Positions 8,918 to 18,297 of a DNA stretch of 47,772 bases are shown piece by piece (the first letter of the stretch is position 1; the number at the start of each line of letters is the position of its first letter). Source of the DNA: Devosia sp. (lineage in GTDB: Bacteria; Pseudomonadota; Alphaproteobacteria; Rhizobiales; Devosiaceae); the NCBI GenBank assembly GCA_015657675.1, contig JACDQI010000132.1, forward strand, positions 1 through 47,772, given 5' to 3'. The notes under the pieces were generated by a model. It searched no databases. It saw nothing but the letters and a program-made list of their open reading frames with translations, and was not told where the DNA came from. The position numbers were made by a program, and so were the translations under genes.

Positions 8918-10983
8918 CCCCGGTCTTGGCTGGACGGCGCTCGAAGCGGGCGCCGTCCCAGGCCAGCCACTGCACGCCACCCTGCTCCAGTTCGGCGGCA
9001 TCGATCACCAGTGGCGTGGTGCAGGTTTTCGGCGCGTCCCGCCGGGTGATCACCAGATCGACCCGCCCACACTCCTCAAAAACCGGCCGGGTCGTTGACC
9101 AGCGCCAGCGAAAAGCCGCGCGGGCTCTCGGCAATGCAGGCCACCGAGTCACATCGGCCGGCCGCAGCTGCGATCGGCTCGCCATAGGTCTCGGCCCAGA
9201 CTTTCACCGCAAAGCTCGTCGGCTTGCCGTCGACAAGCGCGAGGCCATCGGCTGTTCGGATCGCCACGGCCCGCGTCGTGTCGGCGACCAGCACGTCGGG
9301 TGGCCGGTCGACCGCAAACAGCATTACTGCGGGCGCCAGGAGCGCCGGGCCAGCAAGCCGCACCCAGCCTTCGAAGAAGGCGAACCAGGCGAGCGCCCCA
9401 AGCCCCAGCAGCAGCGCCAGCGGCGTCAGCAGCGGATGCAGGCTCAGGCCCTCGCTCCATTGGCTCACCAGCGTGGCGATACCCACCAACGCCTCGAGCA
9501 GCACCTGCAAGGCTTCGAGCACCGGCGCCTCCCAGCCAAGCGGCATCAGCAGGGCGCCGAGCACGATGGCGGTCATGATCGGCATGATCAGGATCAGCGC
9601 CATCAGGTTGGCCACCAGTCCCAGCGGCGCCGTCTGCTGGAAGTGGTAGGCGGAGAACAGCAGCGTCGCGAGCCCGGCGATGAGGCTGGTCAGCGCCGTC
9701 CCGACGATCGCTCGACGCAGCCAGCCAAGGGCGCCTCCATGTGCTTCGCCCTCTGGGCGGCCCCATTCATAAGCGCCAATGAGCGCGACGACAGCCGCGA
9801 ACGAGAGCTGGAAGCTGGGACGGAAGACGCTGGCCGGGTCGGTCAGAATGATCACCAGTGCCGCCAGCGCCACATTGCGCATGGTCAGCGCCCGCCGTCC
9901 CGCCAACACGGCGCCGAGCACCAGCGCGATCATCAGCGTCGAACGGAAGGCCGGAACGTTGGACGAGCCGCCGGCCAGCAGCAGGTAGAAGAAGGCGGCC
10001 AGCAGCGCCACCACGGCCGCCAGCTTCTTGACCGAAACAAAGCGCGAGATCCCTGGAACAAGGATCAGGAGGTAGCGCAGCACAGTCAGCACGCCGATGG
10101 CGACGAGCGACAGGTGCAGGCCCGAAATCGAGTAGATATGCGCCAGCCCCGAGGTGGCCATGACCTCGCGCACGTCATCGGTGATGCGGCTCTGGTCGCC
10201 GATCATCATTGAGCGCGCGAGGCCATTGGCCACGCCCTCGATCTGCGCGTCGATGCGCTGACCTATGGTCTGCCGCAGACCATCGATCGTCCGCTCCGGG
10301 CCGTCGGGGCCGCTTCGGACGATCGAGACTGCGCCCGTGGCGTTACCGAAGGCGCCGACGCCGTCGAAATAGGCGTGGAACTGGGTGTCGTAACCGCCCG
10401 GCACTGCCGGTCCCGGCACGGCGTAAAACCGCATGGCGCCGCTGACGATGTCGCCCGGCGCCAGGCTCGGGCCATCAGCGACGACAATGCGCGCCCGGCG
10501 GATCGGCAGCGCTCTCGCCTCGCCCGTTGGCGTGATGGCAGAGATCACGACCCGCCGACCACTCTCGGCCTCGGAGACGATTTCATCGACCCGCGCCTCG
10601 TAGGTGCCGTAGGCGGGGAAAGCCAGCATCCGCGTGCCGAACAGCGCGCCATGCAGCGGCAGCAGGCAAAACCCGGTGCAGACAGAGGCGGCAAGCACCA
10701 GTAACCGGAAGGTGACGGGTTCTCGCCGCGCCAGCAACAGGCCTGCACAGAGTGCCGCCATCATGGCCATCAGCAACCAGGTCGCCGGCCCCTCCTCGCC
10801 CTGCACGAACAGCACCAGGCCGGCGATCAGGCCGAAGGGCAGCAGGATGAAAAGCCGGCGGGTGTCGAGCAGGGTAGCCAGACGCGTTGCCGCATCGGCC
10901 CGCTGCGGCGCAGCCAGCTTTCGCACCGGCAGCTTGCGCGCGTCGATGTGCTCGACCCTCGGGCCTTCCAAGACCTCGGACAT
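8886..10983 (-). CDS. comEC: ComEC/Rec2 family membrane protein (one-base frameshift at 9078-9082)
   Basis: This is the inner-membrane channel that passes single-stranded DNA into the cytoplasm during natural transformation. The N-terminal soluble/OB-like region (DUF4131) is followed by the polytopic competence domain with the family motif [16 protein letters not shown], then a C-terminal tail without a metallo-beta-lactamase domain, as in many alphaproteobacteria. The frame stops at 9076 after [10 protein letters not shown] one-base change in an A5 run (T5 on the coding strand) restores [14 protein letters not shown] and a normal C-terminus ending at 8886. That tail overlaps the 3' end of the convergent GH42 gene by 32 bases. 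The start is set at the ATG at 10983; a longer frame to 11091 would run into gltX. Confidence 0.85.
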
Positions 10984-11071
10984 GGCGTCTGCCCCGCCCT
11001 TGCGCTTGCCGCCCCGGATGCTTACACGGTGGACACGAAAACGCCACTCCTGCCGAGGTTCCCGGTTGCCC

Positions 11072-12487
11072 ATGGCCAAGCCAGTCGTCACCCGCTTCGC
11101 TCCGTCGCCGACCGGTTATCTGCATATCGGTGGCGCGCGCACGGCCCTCTTCAACTGGGCCTTCGCCCGCCATACCGGCGGCAAGATGCTGCTGCGCATC
11201 GAAGACACCGATCGGGAACGCTCGACCGAAGCCGCCGTGCAGGCGATCTTCGAGGGCCTCAAGTGGCTGGGCGTCACCTGGGACGACGAGCCCTACATGC
11301 AGTTCGCCCGCGCCGAGCGCCACGCGCAGGTCGCCAAGGAGCTCTTGGCCCGCGGCCAGGCCTACTACTGCTATTGCTCGCCCGAGGAACTGGCCGAGAT
11401 GCGCGAGAGCGCCCGCGCCGCGGGCAAGCCGCCACGCTACAATGGCTATTGGCGCGACCGCGATCCGTCCGAAGCACCGGCGGGCGTCGCTCCGGTCATC
11501 CGCATCAAGGCGCCCGAGAGCGGCGAGATCGTCGTGCACGACCATGTGCAGGGCGAAGTGGTGTTCAAGACCGAGAACCTGGATGACTTCATCATCCTGC
11601 GGTCTGACGGGACGCCGACCTACATGCTCGCTGTGGTGGTCGACGACCATGACATGGGCGTCACGCACATCATCCGTGGTGACGACCACCTCACCAATGC
11701 CGCTCGGCAGATCATCATCTATAACGGCATGGGCTGGGACGTGCCGGAAATGGCGCATATCCCGCTGATCCACGGTCCGGACGGCGCCAAGCTTTCCAAG
11801 CGTCACGGTGCGTTGGGCGTCGAGGCCTATCGGCAGATGGGCTATCTGCCCGAAGCGCTGCGCAACTATCTCGCCCGCCTTGGCTGGAGCCATGGCGACG
11901 AGGAGCTGTTCACGACCCAGCAGATGGTCGACTGGTTCTCGCTCGATGCGCTCAACAAGGGCGCGGCGCGCTTCGATTTCGTCAAGCTCGAGAACGTCAA
12001 CGGCCACTATATCCGCGGCGCTACGCCAGAGCGGCTCTATGAGGTGATGCTCGAGACCGCCACCGAACTCGATCGGGTCGTCGATCGCGACGGGTTGTCA
12101 GTCAACAAGGCAACGGTGCTCGCCGCCCTGCCCGAGCTGCAGCCGCGTGCCAAGACGGTGCTCGAACTCATCGATCTGGCGCAGTTCATCTATGCTGTTC
12201 GTCCGATCGGCATCGACGCCTCGGCAGCCGCGCAGCTGACGCCGGAAAGCCGGGCCAATATCGGCGCTTTTGTCGAGGTGCTGCGCAGCCTCAATGACTG
12301 GTCAGTGGAGGCCATCGACGCGGCCGCCCGCAGCTTTGCCGAGGATCGTGGCCTCAAACTGGGCAAGGTGGCGCAGCCGCTTCGCGCGGCGCTCACCGGC
12401 CGCACGATTTCGCCCGGAATCTTCGAAGTCATGGTACTTATCGGGCGCGAGGAGTCGCTGGCCCGCCTCGCAGACCAGGCCGCCTAA
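11072..12487 (+). CDS. gltX: Glutamyl-tRNA synthetase
   Basis: The enzyme charges tRNA-Glu with glutamate (in alphaproteobacteria often also tRNA-Gln, for later amidation). The 471-residue class I synthetase has the HIGH-type motif [17 protein letters not shown] at the N-terminus and the KMSKS-type motif KLSKRHGA in the middle. The ATG at 11072 gives the canonical N-terminus [15 protein letters not shown]. The frame is open upstream to 10634, but that part is antisense to comEC and is rejected. It is divergent from comEC with 88 bases between. Confidence 0.96.
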   Translation: MAKPVVTRFAPSPTGYLHIGGARTALFNWAFARHTGGKMLLRIEDTDRERSTEAAVQAIFEGLKWLGVTWDDEPYMQFARAERHAQVAKELLARGQAYYCYCSPEELAEMRESARAAGKPPRYNGYWRDRDPSEAPAGVAPVIRIKAPESGEIVVHDHVQGEVVFKTENLDDFIILRSDGTPTYMLAVVVDDHDMGVTHIIRGDDHLTNAARQIIIYNGMGWDVPEMAHIPLIHGPDGAKLSKRHGALGVEAYRQMGYLPEALRNYLARLGWSHGDEELFTTQQMVDWFSLDALNKGAARFDFVKLENVNGHYIRGATPERLYEVMLETATELDRVVDRDGLSVNKATVLAALPELQPRAKTVLELIDLAQFIYAVRPIGIDASAAAQLTPESRANIGAFVEVLRSLNDWSVEAIDAAARSFAEDRGLKLGKVAQPLRAALTGRTISPGIFEVMVLIGREESLARLADQAA

Positions 12488-12633
12488 TCACTTCGTTTGC
12501 TTTAGGTCAGCGCTGTTCACCCTTGTGTTGCGGAACTTGGGTAAAAGGGGTTACCTGAACTCGACTACCCATCGTTAACGGCCTTCCCGCATCCTCCCTC
12601 AAGCGGGATTCCAGCCGCCAAGGAGAGCTACGT

Positions 12634-13923
12634 ATGACCGACACGATCGCGAAACTGACCATCGGCGACAAGACCTTCGAATTTCCGGTCCTGTCTGGGT
12701 CTGTCGGTCCGGACGTCATCGACATACGATCTTTGTACGCCAAGACGGGCCTGTTCACTTACGATCCGGGCTTTACCTCGACGGCGGCCACCGACAGTTC
12801 GATCACCTATATCGACGGTGACAAGGGCGAGCTGATGTATCGGGGCTACCCGATCGACCAGTTGGCCGAGAAATCCCACTATCTCGAAGTCTGCTACCTG
12901 CTGCTCTACGGTGAGCTGCCGACTGTGGCGCAGCTCAAGGATTTCGAGCATCGCGTCACGACCCACACCATGCTGCACGAGCAGATGCACTTCCTCTATC
13001 GCGGCTTCCGTCGCGATGCGCATCCGATGGCGGTGGTTTGCGGCGTGGTCGGGGCGATGGCCGCGTTCTACCATGACTCTACCGACATCACCGATCCGAT
13101 GCAGCGCGAGATCGCCTCGATCCGCCTGATCGCCAAGATGCCGACGATCGTTGCCATGGCCTACAAGTACTCGGTCGGCCAGCCGTTCGTGTACCCACGC
13201 AACGACCTCGACTATGCCAGCAATTTCCTGCGCATGTGCTTTTCGGTGCCGGCCGAGGAGTATGTGGTCAACCCGGTTATTGCCCGGGCGATGGACCTGA
13301 TCTTCACTCTGCATGCCGACCACGAGCAGAACGCCTCGACCTCGACAGTGCGCCTCGCAGGCTCTTCGGACGCCAATCCCTTCGCCTGTATCGCTGCCGG
13401 TGTGGCCTGCCTCTGGGGGCCCGCTCATGGCGGCGCCAACGAAGCGGCGCTCAACATGCTCAAGGAGATCGGCACTCCGGACAAGATCCCGGAGTTCATT
13501 GCCAAGGTGAAGGACAAGACCAGCGGCATCCGCCTGATGGGCTTTGGCCACCGCGTCTACAAGAACTACGACCCGCGCGCCAAAGTGATGCAGGCGACGG
13601 CCAAGGAAGTGCTCGCCACCCTCGGCGTCGAGAACAACCCGCTCCTGCAGGTTGCCCAGCAGCTCGAGCACATCGCGCTCACCGACGAGTATTTCGTCTC
13701 GCGCAAGCTCTACCCGAATGTCGACTTCTACTCGGGCATCATCCTCGAGGCGATCGGCTTCCCGACCTCGATGTTCACCGCCATCTTCGCCCTCAGCCGC
13801 ACCGTCGGCTGGATCGCGCAGTGGAAGGAAATGATCGGCGACCCGCAGAAGAAGATCGGCCGCCCGCGCCAGCTCTACAACGGTGCCCCGGCCCGCGACT
13901 ACGAGCCGATCAAGAACCGCTGA
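12634..13923 (+). CDS. gltA: Citrate synthase, type II
   Basis: The enzyme condenses acetyl-CoA and oxaloacetate to citrate in the TCA cycle. The 429-residue protein has the catalytic set of the hexameric type: [19 protein letters not shown], the [13 protein letters not shown] loop and Asp in [17 protein letters not shown] lies just before the ATG. The 146 bases upstream (12488-12633) hold no gene and should carry its promoter. It ends 6 bases from the end of the convergent lpxB, and a terminator hairpin for it lies inside lpxB. Confidence 0.96.
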   Translation: MTDTIAKLTIGDKTFEFPVLSGSVGPDVIDIRSLYAKTGLFTYDPGFTSTAATDSSITYIDGDKGELMYRGYPIDQLAEKSHYLEVCYLLLYGELPTVAQLKDFEHRVTTHTMLHEQMHFLYRGFRRDAHPMAVVCGVVGAMAAFYHDSTDITDPMQREIASIRLIAKMPTIVAMAYKYSVGQPFVYPRNDLDYASNFLRMCFSVPAEEYVVNPVIARAMDLIFTLHADHEQNASTSTVRLAGSSDANPFACIAAGVACLWGPAHGGANEAALNMLKEIGTPDKIPEFIAKVKDKTSGIRLMGFGHRVYKNYDPRAKVMQATAKEVLATLGVENNPLLQVAQQLEHIALTDEYFVSRKLYPNVDFYSGIILEAIGFPTSMFTAIFALSRTVGWIAQWKEMIGDPQKKIGRPRQLYNGAPARDYEPIKNR

Positions 13924-13929
13924 GGCGTT

Positions 13930-15057
13930 TCAGGGTTTTTGATATCGCAGGATCCGCTCGGCCGGATCGACGCGGGGCGCCTCAGGCGCCCCGTTTTGCA
14001 TCAGGCGCCGGATTTCGGCGAACCCCGCCACCTGCGCATCAGCCACGGTCTTGTCGTCGAGGAGGCAGCGGACCTCCGCAACCAGCGCCTCGGGCTCCGG
14101 CGCCAGCTGCAACACCTCCGGCACCAGGGTCCGGTCGAGCAGCGCATTGGGCAGCGAGGCGAACTTGACCTTGTACTGCACCCAGCGCTTGGCCTGCCCC
14201 TTGTCGGCGACATAGGTCGTCGCCATCGGCACGCCGGCCAGAGCCAGTTCCAGTGTCACGGTGCCGGTCACGGCCGCCGCGGCGATCGCCGTCGCAAACG
14301 CCTCGGCCTTGCGCGCCTCGCCAGTGATCACCTCGACCGAGGCGCCCCACCCGGCCACTTCTGTGGCAACCCGTGCCTCAAGTACCCGCGGCGTGGGCAG
14401 CATGAAGCCCGTCACGCGCGGATGATCCTTGAGGCGTTCAGCCACAGCCCGCATCAGCGGCAGGTGGCGACGTAACTCTCCCTCGCGGCTGCCGGGCAGC
14501 AGCAGCACCGGTCCGCGCGCCGGCACGGCCGGTCGCTGCGTAAAGCGCGCCAGCGCGGGATGGCCGACATAGGTCGTCTCGGGCCCGCCGACCCTTGCCA
14601 TGAACGCGGGCTCGAATGACAGGACCGATAGCACTTCACGGAACCTTGGGGTCAACTCTGCCGCCCGCTCCGGCTTCCACGCCCAGACGGCCGGCGCCAC
14701 ATAGAGGACGACCGGAATGTCGGGCGCGGCTTTATGCACCTGTCCGGCCACGATGGCGGAGAACACCTGCGAGTCGATCAGCACCGCGACATCGGGTCGG
14801 GTGCGGATGATCTTTCGGGCCATCGAACGGGCGCGCCAGAGCAGTTTGGGTAGCCGCGGCAGCACATCGGCCCATCCCATGACCGAAAGCTCGTTCATGT
14901 CGAATTCAGACTTGAGGCCTTTTTGTGTCAAAGCCTCGCCGCCGACGCCCGTCAGGGTCACCGGGCCACGTGCCTGCAGCCGCTCCACCAGGTCCGCGCC
15001 GATCCGATCGCCGGACGGTTCGCCGGCAAGGATGAAGAGATTCAAGGGCTTGGTCAT
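13930..15057 (-). CDS. lpxB: Lipid-A-disaccharide synthase
   Basis: The enzyme joins UDP-diacylglucosamine and lipid X into the lipid A disaccharide at the inner membrane. The 375-residue GT19 protein starts MTKPLNLFILAGEPSGDRIGADL, with the family signature AGEPSGD and later TYVADKGQAKRWVQ. The ATG at 15057 overlaps the lpxI stop by four bases (ATGA). Upstream in-frame codons to 15303 belong to an antisense artefact of lpxI. It is the last gene of the lpxD-fabZ-lpxA-lpxI-lpxB operon, supplied with its substrate by lpxI. Confidence 0.96.
   Translation of the reverse strand: MTKPLNLFILAGEPSGDRIGADLVERLQARGPVTLTGVGGEALTQKGLKSEFDMNELSVMGWADVLPRLPKLLWRARSMARKIIRTRPDVAVLIDSQVFSAIVAGQVHKAAPDIPVVLYVAPAVWAWKPERAAELTPRFREVLSVLSFEPAFMARVGGPETTYVGHPALARFTQRPAVPARGPVLLLPGSREGELRRHLPLMRAVAERLKDHPRVTGFMLPTPRVLEARVATEVAGWGASVEVITGEARKAEAFATAIAAAAVTGTVTLELALAGVPMATTYVADKGQAKRWVQYKVKFASLPNALLDRTLVPEVLQLAPEPEALVAEVRCLLDDKTVADAQVAGFAEIRRLMQNGAPEAPRVDPAERILRYQKP
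13973..13997 (+). terminator. Terminator of gltA embedded in the lpxB 3' coding end
   Basis: A perfect 9-pair stem CGGGGCGCC / GGCGCCCCG with a TCA loop is followed by TTTT. It lies 50 bases after the gltA stop but inside the last codons of lpxB on the other strand. The sequence therefore serves both as coding DNA and as a signal. Confidence 0.8.
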
Positions 15058-15872
15058 AGGGTTAAGCCGATGACGCTGACGCCCAGCCGGTCGGCCGTCG
15101 CACGGATCGCCTGTCGCTGGATCAGCAGCGTTCCGCCCGCCGCCACCGCGATGGCGGAAACCCCTGATTTCCTTGCGTTTTCCACCGTGCGCGGGCCGAT
15201 TGCCGGCATATCGACGAACAGCGGCTGGTCCGGCTTCGGGCATTTGCCGAGCACCAGCGGCGAGGCTTTTCCGTCTGCCACGAGCCCGCGGAAACGCAGC
15301 CAACGGACCCGCCGCAACAGCGCATCGGTGCCGCCGACATCCTCAGCCGCGATGGCGCGTTTGCCTGCAACAACAACGGCTTGGCCCAGGTCGAGCCCGC
15401 CTGCCTGGCGTGCCAATGTGAGGGCGTGACGGGCAGTTTCGAGGACCAGGGCATCCGGTTGGGGGCCGCCGAGCGTCCCCTCCCCGGCCAGCAGGTCCGG
15501 CGCGATCTCGTGCACGCCCATGGGCTTGGCCCCGGTCATGTCCTCAAGCCGTCGCACCAGGTCGGAAATGCTTGTATCGCCAATGGATTGGCGGGCCGGT
15601 GCACCGCTGAAGTAGCTTGCCAAACCCTCGCGCACGACGTCGGAAAGGCTGACGCCACCTGCCATGGCGAAGCGTGTTGCGCCAAAGGCGCGTATCGCCT
15701 CGACGGCGGTCTGTGGGTTCGCGAGGCTGAATTTTACGGGTTCGTAGTCGGCCAAATCATGCCGACGCCCAATCGTTAAAAGCTTGAGTTCAAAGCCTTT
15801 TTGCCGGGCTGCGGCGATGACCTCAGGGACCAGCGCACCGGACCCGGCGATCAGCGCGAGCCGTTCGGCCAT
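15054..15872 (-). CDS. lpxI: UDP-2,3-diacylglucosamine pyrophosphatase LpxI
   Basis: The enzyme hydrolyses UDP-2,3-diacylglucosamine to lipid X and UMP. It is the alphaproteobacterial substitute for LpxH. The 272-residue protein belongs to the DUF1009/LpxI family: N-terminal MAERLALIAGSGALVPEV and a C-terminal domain with DIGPRTVENA-like VDMPAIGPRTVENARKSGV. Its ATG directly follows the lpxA stop (TAG-ATG, no gap), and it overlaps lpxB by four bases. This position in the lpx operon is standard for the order. Confidence 0.94.
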   Translation of the reverse strand: MAERLALIAGSGALVPEVIAAARQKGFELKLLTIGRRHDLADYEPVKFSLANPQTAVEAIRAFGATRFAMAGGVSLSDVVREGLASYFSGAPARQSIGDTSISDLVRRLEDMTGAKPMGVHEIAPDLLAGEGTLGGPQPDALVLETARHALTLARQAGGLDLGQAVVVAGKRAIAAEDVGGTDALLRRVRWLRFRGLVADGKASPLVLGKCPKPDQPLFVDMPAIGPRTVENARKSGVSAIAVAAGGTLLIQRQAIRATADRLGVSVIGLTL

Positions 15873-16688
15873 CTATTCTTCGGCCTGGCCATTGCGCGGC
15901 AGGCAGAGCGGCCGATCGCTGGCGCTGGAGATGAAGCTCACCACGTCCTGCACCAGCGGCTCGTCCTTGAAGAGCTGCGCCGCATCGTCGACCCGCTCGC
16001 GCAGCGTCCCCTCATTGGAAAAGACCATGCGGTACGCGGCGCGCAGCGTGTGGATCGATTCCCGCTCAAACCCGCTGCGCTTGAGGCCGACGAGATTGAG
16101 GCCGGCCAGCCGCGCGCGGTTGCCCACGGCCATGCCGTAGGGGATCACGTCTGCATCGATCATGCTCTGGGCGCCGATGAACGCATGGGCGCCGATGCGG
16201 ACAAACTGGTGAACGGCGCACATGCCGCCAAAGCGGACAAAGTCGCCAATCACCGAGTGACCCGCGAGCCCCACATAGTTGGCCAGCACGACATTGTCGC
16301 CGACCACGCAATCATGCGCGACGTGTGCCGACGCCATGATCAGACAGTTGTCGCCAACCCGGGTGGTCATGTTGCCGCCCGCCGTCCCCGGATTGATGGT
16401 GACGTTTTCCCGAATGACGCAATTCTGGCCAATCGTCAGCGTGCTCGGCTCGCCCTTGTACTTGAGGTCCTGCGGCTGGTGGCCGATGGATGAGAACGGA
16501 AAAATGCGCGTGCCGGCGCCGATTTCGGTGCGCCCGGCCACGACAACATGTGAAACGAGTTCAACATTGTCGCCCAGCACCACGGTCTCGCCGACCACAG
16601 AGTAAGGGCCGATCTTGACGTTCTGGCCAAGGCGCGCGCCGGCGCTGATGACGGCGGTGGGGTGTACTTCCATATGGCCCACGCTCAT
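15873..16688 (-). CDS. lpxA: UDP-N-acetylglucosamine acyltransferase
   Basis: The enzyme transfers a 3-hydroxyacyl chain from ACP to UDP-GlcNAc, the first step of lipid A synthesis. The 271-residue left-handed parallel beta-helix is made of hexapeptide repeats (residues about 8-190), with the catalytic His in ASAHVAHDCVVG and the IGHQPQDLKYKGE loop, then an alpha-helical C-terminus. The start overlaps the fabZ stop as ATGA. Confidence 0.96.
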   Translation of the reverse strand: MSVGHMEVHPTAVISAGARLGQNVKIGPYSVVGETVVLGDNVELVSHVVVAGRTEIGAGTRIFPFSSIGHQPQDLKYKGEPSTLTIGQNCVIRENVTINPGTAGGNMTTRVGDNCLIMASAHVAHDCVVGDNVVLANYVGLAGHSVIGDFVRFGGMCAVHQFVRIGAHAFIGAQSMIDADVIPYGMAVGNRARLAGLNLVGLKRSGFERESIHTLRAAYRMVFSNEGTLRERVDDAAQLFKDEPLVQDVVSFISSASDRPLCLPRNGQAEE

Positions 16689-17167
16689 TGCTCCGGGACG
16701 ATCATGGCGCCGACTTCGGCTTCGGCAATCAGCACGCCATTGACCATCGCCTTGGCCTCGTAGCGGCCCACGGTGCGGCGGCGGTGGATTTTGCGAATGT
16801 GGAACTCGATCTGGTCGCCCGGGCCGGCAGGCTTGCGGAACTTGGCCTTGTCGATGGTCAGCATCAGCACGATGCTCTTGGCGCCATTGGCGGCTGCATC
16901 ATGTGCGATGACGATGGCCCCCGCGGTCTGCGCCATCGCTTCGATAATCAGCACACCCGGAAACACCGGCTTGCCGGGAAAATGCCCCTGGAACATCGGC
17001 TCGTTGAAGGTGACGTTCTTGATGCCAATCGCCGACTCGTCCCGGTCCACATTGATGATCTTGTCGATCATCAGGAACGGATAGCGGTGCGGGAGGGCCG
17101 CCAGAATGTCGCCAATGTCGAGAGAGGTCAGTGTCCGCCCCTCCGGGGTGCTGGCAACCGTATCCAT
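16685..17167 (-). CDS. fabZ: 3-hydroxyacyl-[ACP] dehydratase FabZ
   Basis: The enzyme dehydrates 3-hydroxyacyl-ACP in fatty acid elongation. It competes with LpxA for 3-hydroxymyristoyl-ACP, which is why the two genes are usually linked. The 160-residue hot-dog fold has catalytic His (LPHRYPFLMID) and Glu (FPGVLIIEAMAQTAG). The ATG at 17167 overlaps the lpxD stop by one base (TGATG). A TTG one codon earlier is possible but less likely. Confidence 0.96.
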   Translation of the reverse strand: MDTVASTPEGRTLTSLDIGDILAALPHRYPFLMIDKIINVDRDESAIGIKNVTFNEPMFQGHFPGKPVFPGVLIIEAMAQTAGAIVIAHDAAANGAKSIVLMLTIDKAKFRKPAGPGDQIEFHIRKIHRRRTVGRYEAKAMVNGVLIAEAEVGAMIVPEQ

Positions 17168-18195
17168 CAACGCTGCTCTCCCTTGTTCATCATCCGCTTC
17201 AACATCGCGGTCTCACGCCAGTATTCTTTTATGTCACGGGCCGGCGCGCCAAACAATTTGCTGCCGGCCGGCCAGCTTTTTGACACACCGGCGCGCCCGT
17301 AGACAACCGAGCCGGCGCCAATCGTCAAGTGTCCGCCGGTGCCGGTGCCACCGGCCATCAATACGCCGTCCTCCAGCACTGTCGAGCCCGAAAGCCCGGA
17401 CTGCGCTGCAATCAGACAGTAGCGACCGATCCGGCAGTTGTGGCCGATCTGCACAAGATTATCGATCTTGGTGCCCTCGCCGATTACCGTATCGCCCAAA
17501 GCGCCGCGATCGATGGTCGCGTTAGCGCCGATCTCAACGTCGTCCTGGACGATGACGCGGCCGAGTTGTGGGATCTTGCGGTTGGAGCGCGCATGGTCGA
17601 GCCAGCCAAATCCCTCGGTACCGATGCGGGCGCCCGGATGGATCACGACATTGCCGCCCAGATAGGCGCAGTCGATGGTGACGTTGGCGCCAATGGTGCA
17701 GTTGCGGCCAATGGCGACGCCGGCGCCAATCACCGTGTTGGCGCCGATCACGGTGCCACGGCCGATCTCGACCCCCTCCCCCAGCACCACGTTGGGGCCG
17801 AGGCTTACACCCTCCTCCAGGAACGGTGACGTGCTCGCGCCGGCGATGCCGCCAACGCCGCCGCGGGTGCTGGCCGGATAGAGCGCATCGAGAATATCGG
17901 CAAACAGTTCATGCGGGCGGTCGTCGACAATCGCGATGCTCGTTGCCGGGACGGCGTCGCGAAGCTGGGCGGAGACAATCACCAGCCCAGCGGTCGTCGC
18001 CTTGAGATCATCGAGATAGTTCTTGTGGGCCGCCAGGGCGACATGGCCGGCGCCTGCAAGCGACAGCTCATCGGCGCCCAGCACCATGAAGGAAGCCGCC
18101 CGGTCGTCGTCCAGCACCACAGGGCGGGGCAGCACGCCGACGAGGGCGTGCAGCGCGTAGGTCTGCGATAGTCTGTGGAAGCGGGTATCGACCAT
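17167..18195 (-). CDS. lpxD: UDP-3-O-acylglucosamine N-acyltransferase
   Basis: The enzyme adds the N-linked acyl chain, the third step of lipid A synthesis. The 342-residue protein has an N-terminal uridine-binding domain (about 1-100), then hexapeptide beta-helix repeats such as [20 protein letters not shown] and the catalytic His in [15 protein letters not shown]. It is the first gene of the coupled lpx group. A strong hairpin separates it from bamA, so it probably has its own promoter near 18200. Confidence 0.95.
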   Translation of the reverse strand: MVDTRFHRLSQTYALHALVGVLPRPVVLDDDRAASFMVLGADELSLAGAGHVALAAHKNYLDDLKATTAGLVIVSAQLRDAVPATSIAIVDDRPHELFADILDALYPASTRGGVGGIAGASTSPFLEEGVSLGPNVVLGEGVEIGRGTVIGANTVIGAGVAIGRNCTIGANVTIDCAYLGGNVVIHPGARIGTEGFGWLDHARSNRKIPQLGRVIVQDDVEIGANATIDRGALGDTVIGEGTKIDNLVQIGHNCRIGRYCLIAAQSGLSGSTVLEDGVLMAGGTGTGGHLTIGAGSVVYGRAGVSKSWPAGSKLFGAPARDIKEYWRETAMLKRMMNKGEQR

Positions 18196-18207
18196 TGTCG
18201 CAACTCA

Positions 18208-18246
18208 ACAAAAAAACAAACCGCGGTGCAACTACCGCGGTTTGTT
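18208..18246 (-). terminator. Intrinsic terminator between bamA and lpxD
   Basis: On the minus strand a 13-pair stem AACAAACCGCGGT / ACCGCGGTTTGTT with a 6-base loop runs into a T7 tract. It lies after the bamA stop and before lpxD and should end or attenuate the upstream transcript. Confidence 0.9.
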
Positions 18247-18297
18247 GACTTGTCCCATGCCCGGCGCTGCCGAGCAAGCTCTTGGGTTGGCTCTTGG

